Position numbers and translations under genes: made by a program
Notes under the pieces: model-generated
Database searches by the model: none
Told to the model about the DNA's origin: nothing
The model's input: the letters and a program-made list of their open reading frames with translations, nothing else
Assembly (NCBI RefSeq): GCF_000384215.1
Contig: NZ_KB913032.1
Span: forward strand, 7,711,605-7,775,604
DNA: 64,000 nucleotides
Source: Amycolatopsis alba DSM 44262
Lineage (GTDB): Bacteria; Actinomycetota; Actinomycetes; Mycobacteriales; Pseudonocardiaceae
Direction of reading: 5' to 3'
Shown: positions 35,910-45,240 of the stretch, piece after piece
How the letters are laid out: each line of letters opens with the position of its first letter
Numbering within the stretch: the stretch's first letter is position 1

Positions 35910-37068
35910 TCGCCTCGACCCTTCCGCCGCCAACGTGTCCGCCTCATCCGATCAACATCACGACGATGAACGATCAGGTAGCGGACCTCTGGTCCAGGAT
36001 CGAACCGCTGACGCTGACGGGCTGATACGCACTCGTGAGAGCCTCGCAGACTCGCGGGAGGACACGTCCTGGCCGGCGGTCGGTGCCCTGAGTCTGGTGC
36101 ACAACGATATTCCGCAGCTTCGTCGGGTTCTGGACACACGGGACCAGCCTGTGGACGGCCCTATTCGCCCGCTGCACGAGCTGACGCTCGCCGTTCGTGC
36201 AGTAGTCGGGCTGAGGCTGCAATCGGACTATGCCGTTCTGGCTGCTGCCGTCGTTGACCTGCTCCCGGAACTGCACAGGGCCGTCCTCACGGCGCCGTCT
36301 GGGCTTGAGGCGGAATATGCCGGCCTGCTTGCTCGTGTCTATCGGGCCGCTGACGCGATCGCGGACAAGCACGGGTACTACGACCTCTCGGCGCGGATTA
36401 TCGATTTGATGAAGGATGCGGCGCAGCTGTCCGGAGATGACCTTCTCGTCGGCAGCGCCGCATATGTGCGGGGCGAAGTCTTCTTCGCATCCGAGGATCT
36501 GGAAGCTGGCAGGCTGATGCTGACGACTGCCGCCGACAGGATCGACGTCAATGCCTCCGAGACCGCAGCGGCGACGTACGGGACGTTGCACATGAGGGCG
36601 GCCGTGATGGCCGCGCGGGCGGGACGCGCACTTCGAGCGCGTGACCACATCGAGGAGGCACAGCAGGCAGCGCGGCAGGTCGACGAGGGTGTCCACCTGG
36701 GAACAGCGTTCGGGCCACCGTCAGTACGTATCCATTGGCTGGCGCTCTCGGTGGAACTTGGCGACGTCGGCGCCGCATTGCGCCTCGCTAGCGGCTGGGC
36801 GCCGCCGACCAGGATGCCAGCCGAGCGCCGCTCGCACTTCTACATCGATCTGGGACGCGCGTTTCACCTGGCTGATCAGCCCGCGCGGGTGTTGAGCGCG
36901 TTCAGGGAGGCCAAGCGCATCGCTCCCGAGCACGTTCGTGAGCATCCGCAGGTCATCGAGGTGATCGACCACCTTGAGCTCACAACGCGCGGTGACTTGC
37001 GTGACGCCTTCAGCGATTTCGCAGCCACCCTGGCCAAGCCGCAAGGCCGAAGCTCCTTCGGGCCGTAG
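35716..37068 (+). CDS. XRE-family regulator B, TPR-like C-terminal region
   Basis: 450 residues from an ATG with AGAGGAC upstream. It has a helix-turn-helix at 1-67 as in regulator A, then a 90-residue variable linker, then a long TPR-like helical array (LHELTLAVRAVVGLRLQSDY, ETAAATYGTLHMRAAVMAAR, GRAFHLADQPARVLSAFREA). Typical of actinomycete regulators whose repeat domain senses a ligand or peptide. It ends with no gap against the convergent HAD gene. The upstream 70 bp share weak similarity, including a TTGACC block, with the region before regulator A, so the two may respond to the same control. Confidence 0.78.
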   Translation: MKTPRRGLIADRERAGHTQESLAAALGVDVKTVRNWENGTYKPRTPDLHRRLASELRITRRQLTLRLDPSAANVSASSDQHHDDERSGSGPLVQDRTADADGLIRTRESLADSREDTSWPAVGALSLVHNDIPQLRRVLDTRDQPVDGPIRPLHELTLAVRAVVGLRLQSDYAVLAAAVVDLLPELHRAVLTAPSGLEAEYAGLLARVYRAADAIADKHGYYDLSARIIDLMKDAAQLSGDDLLVGSAAYVRGEVFFASEDLEAGRLMLTTAADRIDVNASETAAATYGTLHMRAAVMAARAGRALRARDHIEEAQQAARQVDEGVHLGTAFGPPSVRIHWLALSVELGDVGAALRLASGWAPPTRMPAERRSHFYIDLGRAFHLADQPARVLSAFREAKRIAPEHVREHPQVIEVIDHLELTTRGDLRDAFSDFAATLAKPQGRSSFGP

Positions 37069-37710
37069 TCACGACGCGAGCAGACCAGGAAGGTCTGCGA
37101 GCGAGTCGATCACCCAGTCCGCGTTCTCGCGCACGACCGGGTCATCCGCCCACAAGTATCCGAGCGGGCCTCGGCGGATCAGCGCACATCGCAAGCCAGC
37201 CGAGCGGGCGGGCACGATGTCGTTGTCCCGATGATCCCCGACGTAAAGGATCTCGTGCGGGCCCCCAGGAGCAAACTCGATCACTTTGCGGAAGAACCCG
37301 GCATCCGGTTTCGCGACACCCCACTCCCCGGACGTGGCGATGACGTCGACGGGCAAGGCGAGCCGTCGGAGCAACCCGGCGGCATTGTCCGTCTGGTTGC
37401 CGGCGATCCCGAGCCAATAGCCCGCCGCCTTCAGGACTTCGAGCGCATGCCGTACGTCGGGATAGAGATCCGACTCCTCGATCCGTTCGCCAACCCCAGC
37501 CTCCTCCCGAAGCCGACGCTCGGCGACCAGATCAAAGCCGGGGCGAATGAGCTGAAACGCTTCTGCGTTGTTGCGACCAGCCGCGGTAACCGCGCCGACG
37601 AGACCGGACAGCGTGTTCAAGGGCACGCCGAGCCGATCGGCCCACGCTCCCCACTCCCGGTCGTCTTTGATCAAGGTTTCGCCGACGTCGAACACCACGG
37701 AGCGGATCAC
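37069..37710 (-). CDS. HAD-superfamily hydrolase
   Basis: 213 residues from a GTG at 37710; an ATG 30 bp further upstream is possible. HAD motif I is VVFDVGETL, with nucleophile Asp but Gly where the general-acid Asp usually lies. Motif II is in GIAGNQTDN. The motif III region is GVAKPDAGFF, and motif IV is YVGDHRDNDIVPA. Proteins with FDVGxT are common among HAD-like hydrolases. Overall layout and size suggest a small-molecule phosphatase or dehalogenase-like enzyme; the substrate is unknown. The stop codon abuts the stop of the convergent regulator B. Confidence 0.8.
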   Translation of the reverse strand: MIRSVVFDVGETLIKDDREWGAWADRLGVPLNTLSGLVGAVTAAGRNNAEAFQLIRPGFDLVAERRLREEAGVGERIEESDLYPDVRHALEVLKAAGYWLGIAGNQTDNAAGLLRRLALPVDVIATSGEWGVAKPDAGFFRKVIEFAPGGPHEILYVGDHRDNDIVPARSAGLRCALIRRGPLGYLWADDPVVRENADWVIDSLADLPGLLAS

Positions 37711-37740
37711 GAAGCGTCTACCCTTTCTCTCCTGGTCCAC

Positions 37741-38080
37741 AGGCGACTACCTGGCCTGCCATGTGCCGTCTACGCGCCCGAAGCAAGCCTCGCAATACCG
37801 GCCTACACCGTGGACCTGACCCTATCGGGCGCACCCAGACGTCCAGAAGGCGGAACACGTTGACGGCTTGCCGCAGGGCGATCAGGCACGCTCAATAGAC
37901 AGCGATCCGGGTCTGTACACCGAATGGGTGACCCGCCCAGAATTTACTGATTACGCAACGTTGTTTCCGCTGGTCAATATATCTGACCTTCCGGTTGCTT
38001 CCGGTCACCGCCCGGTTGACCTTCCTGGTCGCCACACCACCTCGTCATGAAGATCACCCCATCACATTTTCGAGGGGTTG
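37741..38080. other. Intergenic region, divergent promoters likely
   Basis: About 340 bp between the leftward HAD gene and the rightward SAV2177 gene. No gene is supported. Promoters for both should lie here, but no clear elements were assigned. Confidence 0.35.
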
Positions 38081-39004
38081 ATGCACGTGGCTTCCGGTGC
38101 CGCCGTTCCGCGGTTGATTCCGTCAGAGCACCTGGCTCATCACGAGGATTACAGCCGTGCGCGGTTTATCGACGCGCTGGTGGGCGGTAAGGACCACTAC
38201 GAACTGGACCGGGAGCTAGCGGGCAAGGTCCGCCGGGCCCTTCCCGATGGGGCCGATGCCGCGGGTCGCTTGTTCGTGGAGGATCGCCGCTTTCAGCTGC
38301 GGGTCTGCGAGATGATGCTCCGGCGCACGCCGGTGACGACGTTCGTGGTCTGCGGAGCCGATCAATGGTCCGTGGACGGAGATCCGCTGCACGACCGTAT
38401 TCACCGAACGCGCCCCGATGCTGCCGTGATCTATGCCGAGCCGGAACCCGTCATCCTTGCCCACGCACTCGGTGTCTACGACACGGCCATCAACGCACGC
38501 TCGTCCATGGTCCGTGTCGTCGAGGCCGACATCTACGATCCCGGTTTTCTCCGCGAACTCTATGAGACGCCGCACGTTCCGCTCTATTCCGGGGAACCCA
38601 TAGCGGTTCTGCACTGCGCCACTCTGCCGTTCGCACCCGCCAGGGAGGAAGGGACCACGGCGGACATCACCACTGGGCTGATCGACACGCTCCCGGACGG
38701 TTCGTTCCTCGCGCTCACGCATCTGTGCGCACCCGAGGAACCCCACCGAGCCAAGGCGGCACAGCGGGCAGGCGAAGAACTCGCGGCGCAAGGCCTCGGG
38801 ACACGCCCTTTCCTGCCGCGAAAAGACATCGAGGCGCTGTTCGGCGACCTCGAACTGTTCGTTCCCAACGCACTGACACAAAGTCGGGAACCTGTTCCGT
38901 GCTCGGAGTGGTATCCACCCGGCCCGTTCCGCGAGCGCTACGCCATCGATCAGTTCAACCTCGCGGGCCTCGCCCGCAAAGGAAAACCCACGCCGATCGC
39001 CTAG
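38081..39004 (+). CDS. SAV2177-family (DUF574) methyltransferase-like protein 1
   Basis: 307 residues. The family signature at the N-terminus is intact (YSRARFIDALVGGKDHYELD), and later blocks match (IYAEPEPVILAHALGVYDTA, VVEADIYDPGFLRELYET, ITTGLIDTLPDGSFLALTHL). The Gly-rich SAM motif, usually FLDIGTGLPT, reads FVVCGADQWS, so binding of SAM is doubtful. The start is the ATG at 38081 with GAGGGG upstream; an adjacent TTG at 38078 is possible. Family members are widespread in actinomycetes, often near natural-product genes, and mostly uncharacterised. Confidence 0.82.
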   Translation: MHVASGAAVPRLIPSEHLAHHEDYSRARFIDALVGGKDHYELDRELAGKVRRALPDGADAAGRLFVEDRRFQLRVCEMMLRRTPVTTFVVCGADQWSVDGDPLHDRIHRTRPDAAVIYAEPEPVILAHALGVYDTAINARSSMVRVVEADIYDPGFLRELYETPHVPLYSGEPIAVLHCATLPFAPAREEGTTADITTGLIDTLPDGSFLALTHLCAPEEPHRAKAAQRAGEELAAQGLGTRPFLPRKDIEALFGDLELFVPNALTQSREPVPCSEWYPPGPFRERYAIDQFNLAGLARKGKPTPIA

Positions 39005-39064
39005 CCATCCACATCACTGGGAGGGCTGCCCCGGCCAGCCTTCTCGCCCCCAGGGGAGAACACA

Positions 39065-39703
39065 GTGCCTGAACCATCGCATTCCACGACGACTGTGGAC
39101 GCGAGACCGACGTTTCTTCCGGCGCTGGTGCTGTCCGCGACCGAGGAGTATCACCGCGATCACGTGGTCCCGCGTCAGATTCATCGAGACAGATCAGCGG
39201 TAGCGCGCGGTCTTGTCGCCGAGCTCGTCCTCGGCGGCGCGGTGAGCGTCCGCAGTGGACGTGTCGAGGTTCTCGACCCTGCGGCGGTCGAGTGTCTGGC
39301 CGCGCCGTGTGGTCGCGCGATCCTCGCGACCCTGTCTCGAGATCTCGGTGTCGAGGACATGCTCGCTGCGATCGAGGGACCGGCGTACACGGTCGCGTGG
39401 ACGGCGGTGCAGCGGGGGCATGCCGCACGCAAGGGTCTCTTCCGGGGCTGGGTCCTGAAGAGTCCGGAGTTCACGTTTTTCTGGCATCGCATGCTCGCCG
39501 CCGCTCACCAGGGCGGCACCCCGGACGACGGCCGGGCCGCTGCGCTCTGGACGATTCTGGACGAGGCGGGCCTGCACCGCGACCAGCTGGACAAGCCGGG
39601 GTTGCAACCGCGCAGCCCATGCCCGGAGTCGCTGACCGGCCTGCTCCTGCGCGGCGACGCGCCCCACCACCGGGCGTCGTCGCGACGGCGCCTGCGCCGC
39701 TGA
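39065..39703 (+). CDS. GPP34 (GOLPH3-like)-domain candidate
   Basis: 212 residues from a GTG with GGGGAGA upstream, 61 bp after SAV2177 protein 1. The segment VARGLVAELVLGGAVSVRSG followed by RVEVLDPAA resembles the GPP34 fold opening, in which a short winged region precedes helical repeats. The helical part (AILATLSRDLGVEDMLAAIE, ARKGLFRGWVLKSPEFTFFW) continues to about residue 180. The C-terminal tail is Arg-rich. GPP34 proteins in actinomycetes are thought to associate with phospholipid membranes. The assignment is tentative. Confidence 0.4.
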   Translation: MPEPSHSTTTVDARPTFLPALVLSATEEYHRDHVVPRQIHRDRSAVARGLVAELVLGGAVSVRSGRVEVLDPAAVECLAAPCGRAILATLSRDLGVEDMLAAIEGPAYTVAWTAVQRGHAARKGLFRGWVLKSPEFTFFWHRMLAAAHQGGTPDDGRAAALWTILDEAGLHRDQLDKPGLQPRSPCPESLTGLLLRGDAPHHRASSRRRLRR

Positions 39704-39746
39704 CCCGGCGCCGCATTCGTCATCCCCTGATCCCGGAGAACTCCCG

Positions 39747-40742
39747 ATGAGACCTACTCTCCTTCGTCACAGGCTCGCCCGCACCGGCATCCGTGCCACA
39801 GTCACTGCCGCTCTGCTCGCCGCCACGGCCGGTTGCGGGCTCCTCGGCGGCGATCAGCCCGCTCCTGGTCCGGGTATTCCGGTCAAGGTCGCCGCGCTGG
39901 CGCTGGCGGATGTGGCACCGCTGCACATCGCGATCGACCACGGGCTTTTCGCCCAGCGGGGCATCGCGGTCACGCTGGTCCCGGCCGCGAGCGGGCAGGA
40001 CGCGATCACCAAACTCCACAGCGGTGACGCCGACATCGCCTACGCGGGCGACATCGCCGCCGTCAACGCCGTCAACGGCGGTCTCCCGCTCAAGATCGTC
40101 GCCGAGGCCGCCGTCGCCGGCAAGAAAACCATGAGAGTCCTCGCCCGCACGGACGGACCGGTGCAATCGGTCACGGACCTGGCCGGGAAGAAACTCGGCC
40201 GCAACGCCGAAGGCGGCGTGAGTGACACGCTGACCAAATCGCTGATGGCCGACCACGGCGCCGACCCGACATCGGTGACCTGGGCCAACCTGGAATTCGG
40301 GGCCATGGCGGCCGCGGTGCTGCGGGACGACATCGCGGCCGCGTTGTTCCCCGAGCCGTTCGCGACCGCGGCGGAGAAACAGGGGCTGCGCCCGATCGCG
40401 GATCCGGCGACCGGCTCCGCGCAGGACTTCCCGATCGGGCTGTATGGCGCCATCGACAAGTTCGCCGCCGCCAACCCGGCGGCGATCACCGGTTTCCAGC
40501 TCGCCATGCGCGACGCGGCGGCAGCGGCGATGGCGAACCGGAAGCTGGTCGAGGACACCGCGGTCAAGCACCTGAAAGGGATCGACGCCGACACAGCCGC
40601 CCTGATGGCGCTGCCGGTGTACCGCAGCGACCCGATCATGACCGAGCTGCAGCGTGTCCCGGACCTGATGCGCCGCTACGGCGTCATCGACCGGCCGATC
40701 CGGATGGCCGACCTGATCATCGCGCCGCCACCGAACCAGTAG
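39747..40742 (+). CDS. ABC transporter substrate-binding lipoprotein (NMT1/SsuA-like)
   Basis: 331 residues. The lipoprotein signal has the lipobox LAATAGC. A type II periplasmic-binding fold of the nitrate/sulfonate/THI5 class follows: LHIAIDHGLFAQRGIAVTLV, GDADIAYAGDIAAVNAV, SVTDLAGKKLGRNAEGGVSD and ALFPEPFATAAEKQG. It would capture a small organic substrate outside the membrane for an ABC importer. No permease or ATPase gene is within the window, so it is an orphan or works with a distant transporter. It lies between two SAV2177 genes on the same strand with short gaps (43 and 83 bp), so co-transcription is likely. Confidence 0.85.
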   Translation: MRPTLLRHRLARTGIRATVTAALLAATAGCGLLGGDQPAPGPGIPVKVAALALADVAPLHIAIDHGLFAQRGIAVTLVPAASGQDAITKLHSGDADIAYAGDIAAVNAVNGGLPLKIVAEAAVAGKKTMRVLARTDGPVQSVTDLAGKKLGRNAEGGVSDTLTKSLMADHGADPTSVTWANLEFGAMAAAVLRDDIAAALFPEPFATAAEKQGLRPIADPATGSAQDFPIGLYGAIDKFAAANPAAITGFQLAMRDAAAAAMANRKLVEDTAVKHLKGIDADTAALMALPVYRSDPIMTELQRVPDLMRRYGVIDRPIRMADLIIAPPPNQ

Positions 40743-40825
40743 TCACGGCCCCTCGCTTGCTGAACGGCAGTGTGCTGTCCCCACGTCGGCCTGCCCCTAT
40801 CCCGCGAACACGAGAGTGCACAACG

Positions 40826-41746
40826 ATGACTGACCACCCCAGCACCCCAGGCACCACGCTGGTGTCCGATCACGGCGATCCGCACTGGATCGCGACCCGC
40901 GCCCGCGTTCGGGCCGCACTCGGCGGCCGCACCGGCGACCCGAGCGCCCACGCGGCCGCGGAACGGATCCGCGCCTGCATGCCTGCTTTCGCCGCGGCGC
41001 TCGAGGCCGAGCACGACGTCCGGGACCGTGTCCTCGCCCAGGCCTACGAAGCCGGGTTCCGGCACTACGTCGTCCTCGACCCCGACCTCCCGCCGTGGAC
41101 GCCCGTGCACCAGCGGCTCCCGGCCGGTTCCGGCTGCCGCGTGCTGTACCTGCTCGACGACGACGAGCCCGCCGTCCGGTCGTGGATGGTCAGGTCGTTC
41201 CAGGGCGACACGAACGTGCGGTGGAGGTCGTCGTATCCCGACATCGCGTCGTGCCTGCGTGTCGCCGGTCTCACCGGCGATATCACCCTCGCCAAACCCG
41301 TCTGTGTCCTGCTCTCCCCCGCGCTCCAGCACACCCAGGACCCGCGCGCTCTGCTCGCCGGGCTCTGGCACGTCCTGCCGGCCGGTAGCTGGGTGTCGGT
41401 CACCCAGCTACCGGCCGGGGAACCGGCCCCGACCGCGGATGCAGGACTTTCTCCCGCCCAGATCCAGTTCCGGAACAGCGTCCGGTCGCCGCTGGTCCTG
41501 CGCAGCGCCTCCGAGCTGGTGGAGCTCTTCACCGATCCCCACGAATGGCACCTGGAGCAGTGCGGCGGTGTCGAGCTCCGGGCCGAGAACCCAGCCCCGC
41601 CAGGGGATGTTGCGCCACCGTCCACAGTGCACGCGGTGTCGGAGCTGCTCACGCTGACCGCCCGCCGCCCAGGCAGCGCGGCACCGGTTCCGCCGAACGC
41701 AACCACACCGCACACGGAAGGGCCCGGCCATGACGACATCGCCTGA
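40826..41746 (+). CDS. SAV2177-family (DUF574)-like protein 2, degenerate
   Basis: 306 residues. The overall order of blocks follows the SAV2177 family but with strong divergence. The N-terminal GGxxDP-like segment is RAALGGRTGDPSAHAAAERI. The region replacing the SAM glycine motif reads FRHYVVLDPDLPPW, and the later strand is VLYLLDDDEPAVRSWMV. The segment ALLAGLWHVLPAGSWVSVTQ matches the family segment DALPPGSYLxxSH. Loss of the Gly motif argues against a canonical methyltransferase. Its stop overlaps the start of SAV2177 protein 3 by 17 bp. Confidence 0.65.
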   Translation: MTDHPSTPGTTLVSDHGDPHWIATRARVRAALGGRTGDPSAHAAAERIRACMPAFAAALEAEHDVRDRVLAQAYEAGFRHYVVLDPDLPPWTPVHQRLPAGSGCRVLYLLDDDEPAVRSWMVRSFQGDTNVRWRSSYPDIASCLRVAGLTGDITLAKPVCVLLSPALQHTQDPRALLAGLWHVLPAGSWVSVTQLPAGEPAPTADAGLSPAQIQFRNSVRSPLVLRSASELVELFTDPHEWHLEQCGGVELRAENPAPPGDVAPPSTVHAVSELLTLTARRPGSAAPVPPNATTPHTEGPGHDDIA

Positions 41747-42623
41747 CCCGCATTCCCTGACACCACACGGGACCGTGCCCGATCAGGAAGCAGAGACCAA
41801 CCACCCGACCGTCGCCCGCGTCAACGGAGTCCTTCTCGACAAGGCATTCGAGGAGCACACGGAGATGGGTATCTACCAGGCCGACCTGCACCTGGCCCGC
41901 CACATCGACAACGACGTGCCCGGCTATCGCCAGGCCCTGGTCGCGCAACGGCAGTTCCTCACCAAGGCCATCGCCTTCGCGGCCACCGAACGACAGATCA
42001 GCCAGTTCGTCGTCCTGCGCGCGGGGCTGCCGCTCGGCGTCGCCGAGGAGACCGAGCACACCCTGGTCCGGGGCCACGTCGCCGACCCCACCACGGTGCT
42101 GGTGGCCCGCGAAACCTTCCCGTCCGCTCATCAGGGCATCGTGCTGGAGAAGCAGGGACAGAAGCGAGCGGCGGCCGTGCATGCCGCGGTCCACGAGGTC
42201 CACTGGCCACTGCACGCGGTGCACGAGCCGGGGAACTGGTCGCTGGACCTCGGGACCCCGTTGGGGCTCACGATGGCCGGCGACCCGTCGCACTGGCCCG
42301 GCGACGTCTACGAGCTGCTCCGCGCCTACCACCGCGCCCTCGCCCCCGGCAGTATGGTCGCGGTCAGCGCCCTCGGCCCCGCCCCCGCGGGGACCCCGGC
42401 GGCCGCCGCGCTCGAGGCCCTGGCCCGGCATCTGCGTAAGACACCCGAGCCAGAACTCACGCTGCGAGACCGCGCGGAGATCGAGGACTGGTTCACCGGA
42501 CCAGGCTGGAAACTCCACGATCCTGGCGTGGCCCCGGTGTCGCACTGGGCCGAGCCGCCACCCGAAGGGCTCACGGGGCCGGAGCTTCCGGTGTGGTGCG
42601 CGATCGCAACGACCGCGTCGTGA
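41730..42623 (+). CDS. SAV2177-family (DUF574)-like protein 3, degenerate
   Basis: 297 residues starting inside the end of the preceding gene. The N-terminal family motif is weak (ARVNGVLLDKAFEEHTEMGI). The SAM motif region reads ISQFVVLRAGLPLG, retaining the GLPxG tail but not the first glycines. The segment ELLRAYHRALAPGSMVAVSA matches the family. Adjacent to protein 2 and overlapping it, so the two are co-translated and may form a heteromer. Its stop is in turn overlapped by the next gene (GTGA). Confidence 0.7.
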   Translation: MTTSPDPHSLTPHGTVPDQEAETNHPTVARVNGVLLDKAFEEHTEMGIYQADLHLARHIDNDVPGYRQALVAQRQFLTKAIAFAATERQISQFVVLRAGLPLGVAEETEHTLVRGHVADPTTVLVARETFPSAHQGIVLEKQGQKRAAAVHAAVHEVHWPLHAVHEPGNWSLDLGTPLGLTMAGDPSHWPGDVYELLRAYHRALAPGSMVAVSALGPAPAGTPAAAALEALARHLRKTPEPELTLRDRAEIEDWFTGPGWKLHDPGVAPVSHWAEPPPEGLTGPELPVWCAIATTAS

Positions 42624-43066
42624 CGACCACGACCGCGGCCGTGCCGGGCGCCGCCCACCACACGTCGGAACGGGTCGTTCCGCTGGCGGATCTCGTCGAC
42701 AAGGCCGCCGTCAAGGTGTCCGAGGTGCGGGCGACCAGGGTCGACGACGGCCTGGTGCTCGATCGCGAGGACGCGGGACCACTGTTGTCCGATGCCCTCG
42801 GCCGGCACATCGTGCACCGCTGCTCGCCTACGGAGCATTGGTTCGTCGACGTCCAGGCAGGTACGGCGGTCCGGCTGGTGGTTGACCGCTCCGACCCCGG
42901 CCACCCGGTGGCCTACATGGCCCAGTCCCCCAGCCCCGGTAGCGAGCCGGACCTCTACCGGCAGCTCGTCGACGCCGCCCGATCCGGCGCGGCCCCGGCC
43001 GCAACTGAGTCCACCGCCCGGCACGACAGGCCACCGCATGCGGGGCCCAAAGCCGTCGCGTCCTGA
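42620..43066 (+). CDS. Hypothetical protein coupled to SAV2177 genes
   Basis: 148 residues from a GTG overlapping the previous stop. The sequence is compact and well-behaved (ERVVPLADLVDKAAVKVSEV, HIVHRCSPTEHWFVDVQAGT, AVRLVVDRSDPGHPVAYMAQ) with a low-complexity Ala/Pro tail. No family was recognised. Translational coupling suggests it functions with the two SAV2177-like proteins before it. Confidence 0.6.
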   Translation: MTTTTAAVPGAAHHTSERVVPLADLVDKAAVKVSEVRATRVDDGLVLDREDAGPLLSDALGRHIVHRCSPTEHWFVDVQAGTAVRLVVDRSDPGHPVAYMAQSPSPGSEPDLYRQLVDAARSGAAPAATESTARHDRPPHAGPKAVAS

Positions 43067-43216
43067 CAGGGACTCCAGCTGGACCGCGACAGGTGCGGCG
43101 AACGTCGCGCTCGGCCGTCGATGTCGCCGCACACCGCCACCGGTGTTACCGGTGGCCCACAGTCGCGCTCGCGCATTCGCGCGAGCGTCGGAAAGTACTG
43201 GCACAGAAGGGAAACA

Positions 43217-44284
43217 GTGAAGAACACGACAAGACCCCGCCGCCGTGGCGGGTTGCGCGTCGCCGTGGCCGCCCTGGCGGCGTTCGTCGCCACCGGGCTT
43301 GGTGGCGCGCCGGTCGCTGCCGCCGACGGCGGGATCCACGGCGCGGCCCCGGCCGTAGCCGCCAGCACCACCAGCCCGGCCGCGGTCGACCCCGGAGGCG
43401 ACGATGTGTCGCCGATGATCGTCGGCGGCGAACGGGCACGGGAGGCCTACGCCGGCGCCGGGTCGATCCAGCTGCTCAAGAACGGCGTGAAGGATTGGCA
43501 CACCTGCAACGGTGCGCTGATCGCCCCGAGTTTCGTGCTCACCGTGGGACATTGCCTGTCCGTGATGCCTCCCGCGCCGCAACGTGCGGACAAGGCAGGC
43601 GAACTGGCATGGCAGGCGTTCAAACAGGCACCGCCCCCGCAGCGGGCCGGAGTCGGCACGACAGCCGATCCGCAGGATCCCTCGCAGTACACGCTGCGGA
43701 TCGGGTCCACCAACCGGCACCAAGGTGGCGCCGTCCGCAAGGTCGCGTCGATCTCGCTCCCGAAATACTGGGAATGGGGCACGCCGGGCGAGGACGGCTA
43801 CGTCTGGGACCTGGCCCTGATCCAGCTGGACCACCCGGTCCCCGGCTGGCTGGTCAAGCCCGCGAAACTCGCCTATCCCAAGGCGGGCAAGCAGACCCGG
43901 ATCATCGGGTGGGGCGTGACCGACCCGGATCCGTCCCACTGGGGTGCACCGGCACCCCGCTGGTTGCGGCAGCTCGACGTCCCGATCTCCCCGAAGGACG
44001 ACTGCGCCAAGGCCGGGATCGGGCGCGGCGAGGTCTGTCTGGGCACCGCCCCGAACGGCGGCACCGCGTGCGCCGGGGACAGTGGCGGTGGCGCGCTGCA
44101 GCGGTACGGGCGGGACTGGGTCCTGATCGGGCTCGGGTCGCGCTCGCTCACGCAGGCCTGCGTCGCCTCGACGATCTACACGCAGGTCGCGGAACCGCGA
44201 TTCCTGCTGTGGATCGTCCGCACCATGCACGAGCGTGATGCGCAGACGCGGGTCACGCAGGCGGATCTGATGTTGGCGGGCTAA
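43217..44284 (+). CDS. Secreted trypsin-like serine protease (S1)
   Basis: 355 residues from the GTG at 43217 (GAAGGGAAA upstream). The Sec signal peptide ends near PVAAADGG (about residue 36), followed by a short propeptide up to the processing site MIVGGE. The catalytic triad is complete: His112 in TVGHC, Asp198 in YVWDLALIQL and Ser289 in CAGDSGGGA. A long insertion (about 118-155) separates His from the next strand. Likely an extracellular endopeptidase activated by cleavage before IVGG. It sits between the SAV2177 cluster and a truncated SAV2177 gene. No dedicated inhibitor gene is evident. Confidence 0.9.
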   Translation: MKNTTRPRRRGGLRVAVAALAAFVATGLGGAPVAAADGGIHGAAPAVAASTTSPAAVDPGGDDVSPMIVGGERAREAYAGAGSIQLLKNGVKDWHTCNGALIAPSFVLTVGHCLSVMPPAPQRADKAGELAWQAFKQAPPPQRAGVGTTADPQDPSQYTLRIGSTNRHQGGAVRKVASISLPKYWEWGTPGEDGYVWDLALIQLDHPVPGWLVKPAKLAYPKAGKQTRIIGWGVTDPDPSHWGAPAPRWLRQLDVPISPKDDCAKAGIGRGEVCLGTAPNGGTACAGDSGGGALQRYGRDWVLIGLGSRSLTQACVASTIYTQVAEPRFLLWIVRTMHERDAQTRVTQADLMLAG

Positions 44285-44538
44285 TAGATGGACGGATCGG
44301 TGACCGTCCTTTCCGGACCGTCACCGTTCCGTCTCCCTCGCTCCTTCACCAAGAACCCGCCCGCGGCTCTGCGGGACACGCGGTCGCTGGCCGCGTTCTC
44401 GTGACCTCGATTCGACATTCGACGTATCAAAGGATCCTTGTTGTACTCGCTTTTCCGGAAGGCCACCGCCGACAACGCCGCCGCCCGCGAACCCGGACTG
44501 AACCGGCCGGACACCGTCGCGACAGCGGGAGATCGGTC

Positions 44539-45240
44539 ATGATCCCGGCCACCCCGCGGTGGCGGGGCGAGCAGGTGTCACATTGGGGCGGCCCCTGCCC
44601 GCGCCCGCTCAACTGCTGCAAAGGGCTCCACACCCCCGTTCAGCGCGCCAACAACCAGAAGCACTGGGGTTCGCTCCCGGCCCCGTGTGAACAACGCCCG
44701 CACCCCGCCAGGGTCGACGACGCGTTCCGCAACGGCACGCTCGCCTCCCCGCAAGACCGGTGGCTGGCCGCTGAGCTGTCGCGTATCTCCCCTGCCGCGG
44801 CCGTGGCGGTCAAGGAACGGGACCGCTTCACCACGCGTGTCGTCGAGGACGCGCTCGCCGGGGGGATCACGCAGTTCCTGGACCTGGGTTGCGGGCTCGC
44901 CGACAGCAGCGCCGCCTACAGCGCGCTGGCCGGCACGCGGTCCGCGGGCGGCACGCTCAGCCTGGTGCTGGTCGACAACGATGCCGAAGTACTCGACCGC
45001 AACCGTGCCTGGCTCGACCGGTCCCCTCGCCGCGATCACCTGTCGGCGCACGCGGTGCGCGGGAACTGTTTCGCGGTCGCCACGATGCTCAACGATCTCG
45101 GCAATGCGGGGATCCTCGACCTCGATCGCCCGGTCTGTGACCTGCTGACAGATCGCCCAGATCCTGCCGCGCCTGCGTCACCAAGACGCCACGTGCCTCA
45201 CCCGCCACTTGTCCTGTGCACCGTAGAAAGTGATCCATCG
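44539..45240 (+). pseudogene. SAV2177-family gene 4, C-terminally truncated
   Basis: The protein holds ARVDDAFRNGTLASPQDRWL, KERDRFTTRVVEDALAGGIT and, unlike its neighbours, an intact SAM motif FLDLGCGLADSSAAY followed by LVLVDNDAEVLDRNRAWLDR. After DRPVCDLLTDRP (about 45150) the homology ends. The frame drifts into a Pro/Arg-rich tail overlapping the downstream regulator out of frame. The PPGSYL substrate region is missing, so it is a remnant. Confidence 0.7.

Noticed and set aside
42326..44230. A 634-codon minus-strand ORF across the protease region
   Set aside because: It is antisense to SAV2177 protein 3, the coupled small gene and the trypsin-like protease with intact triad.
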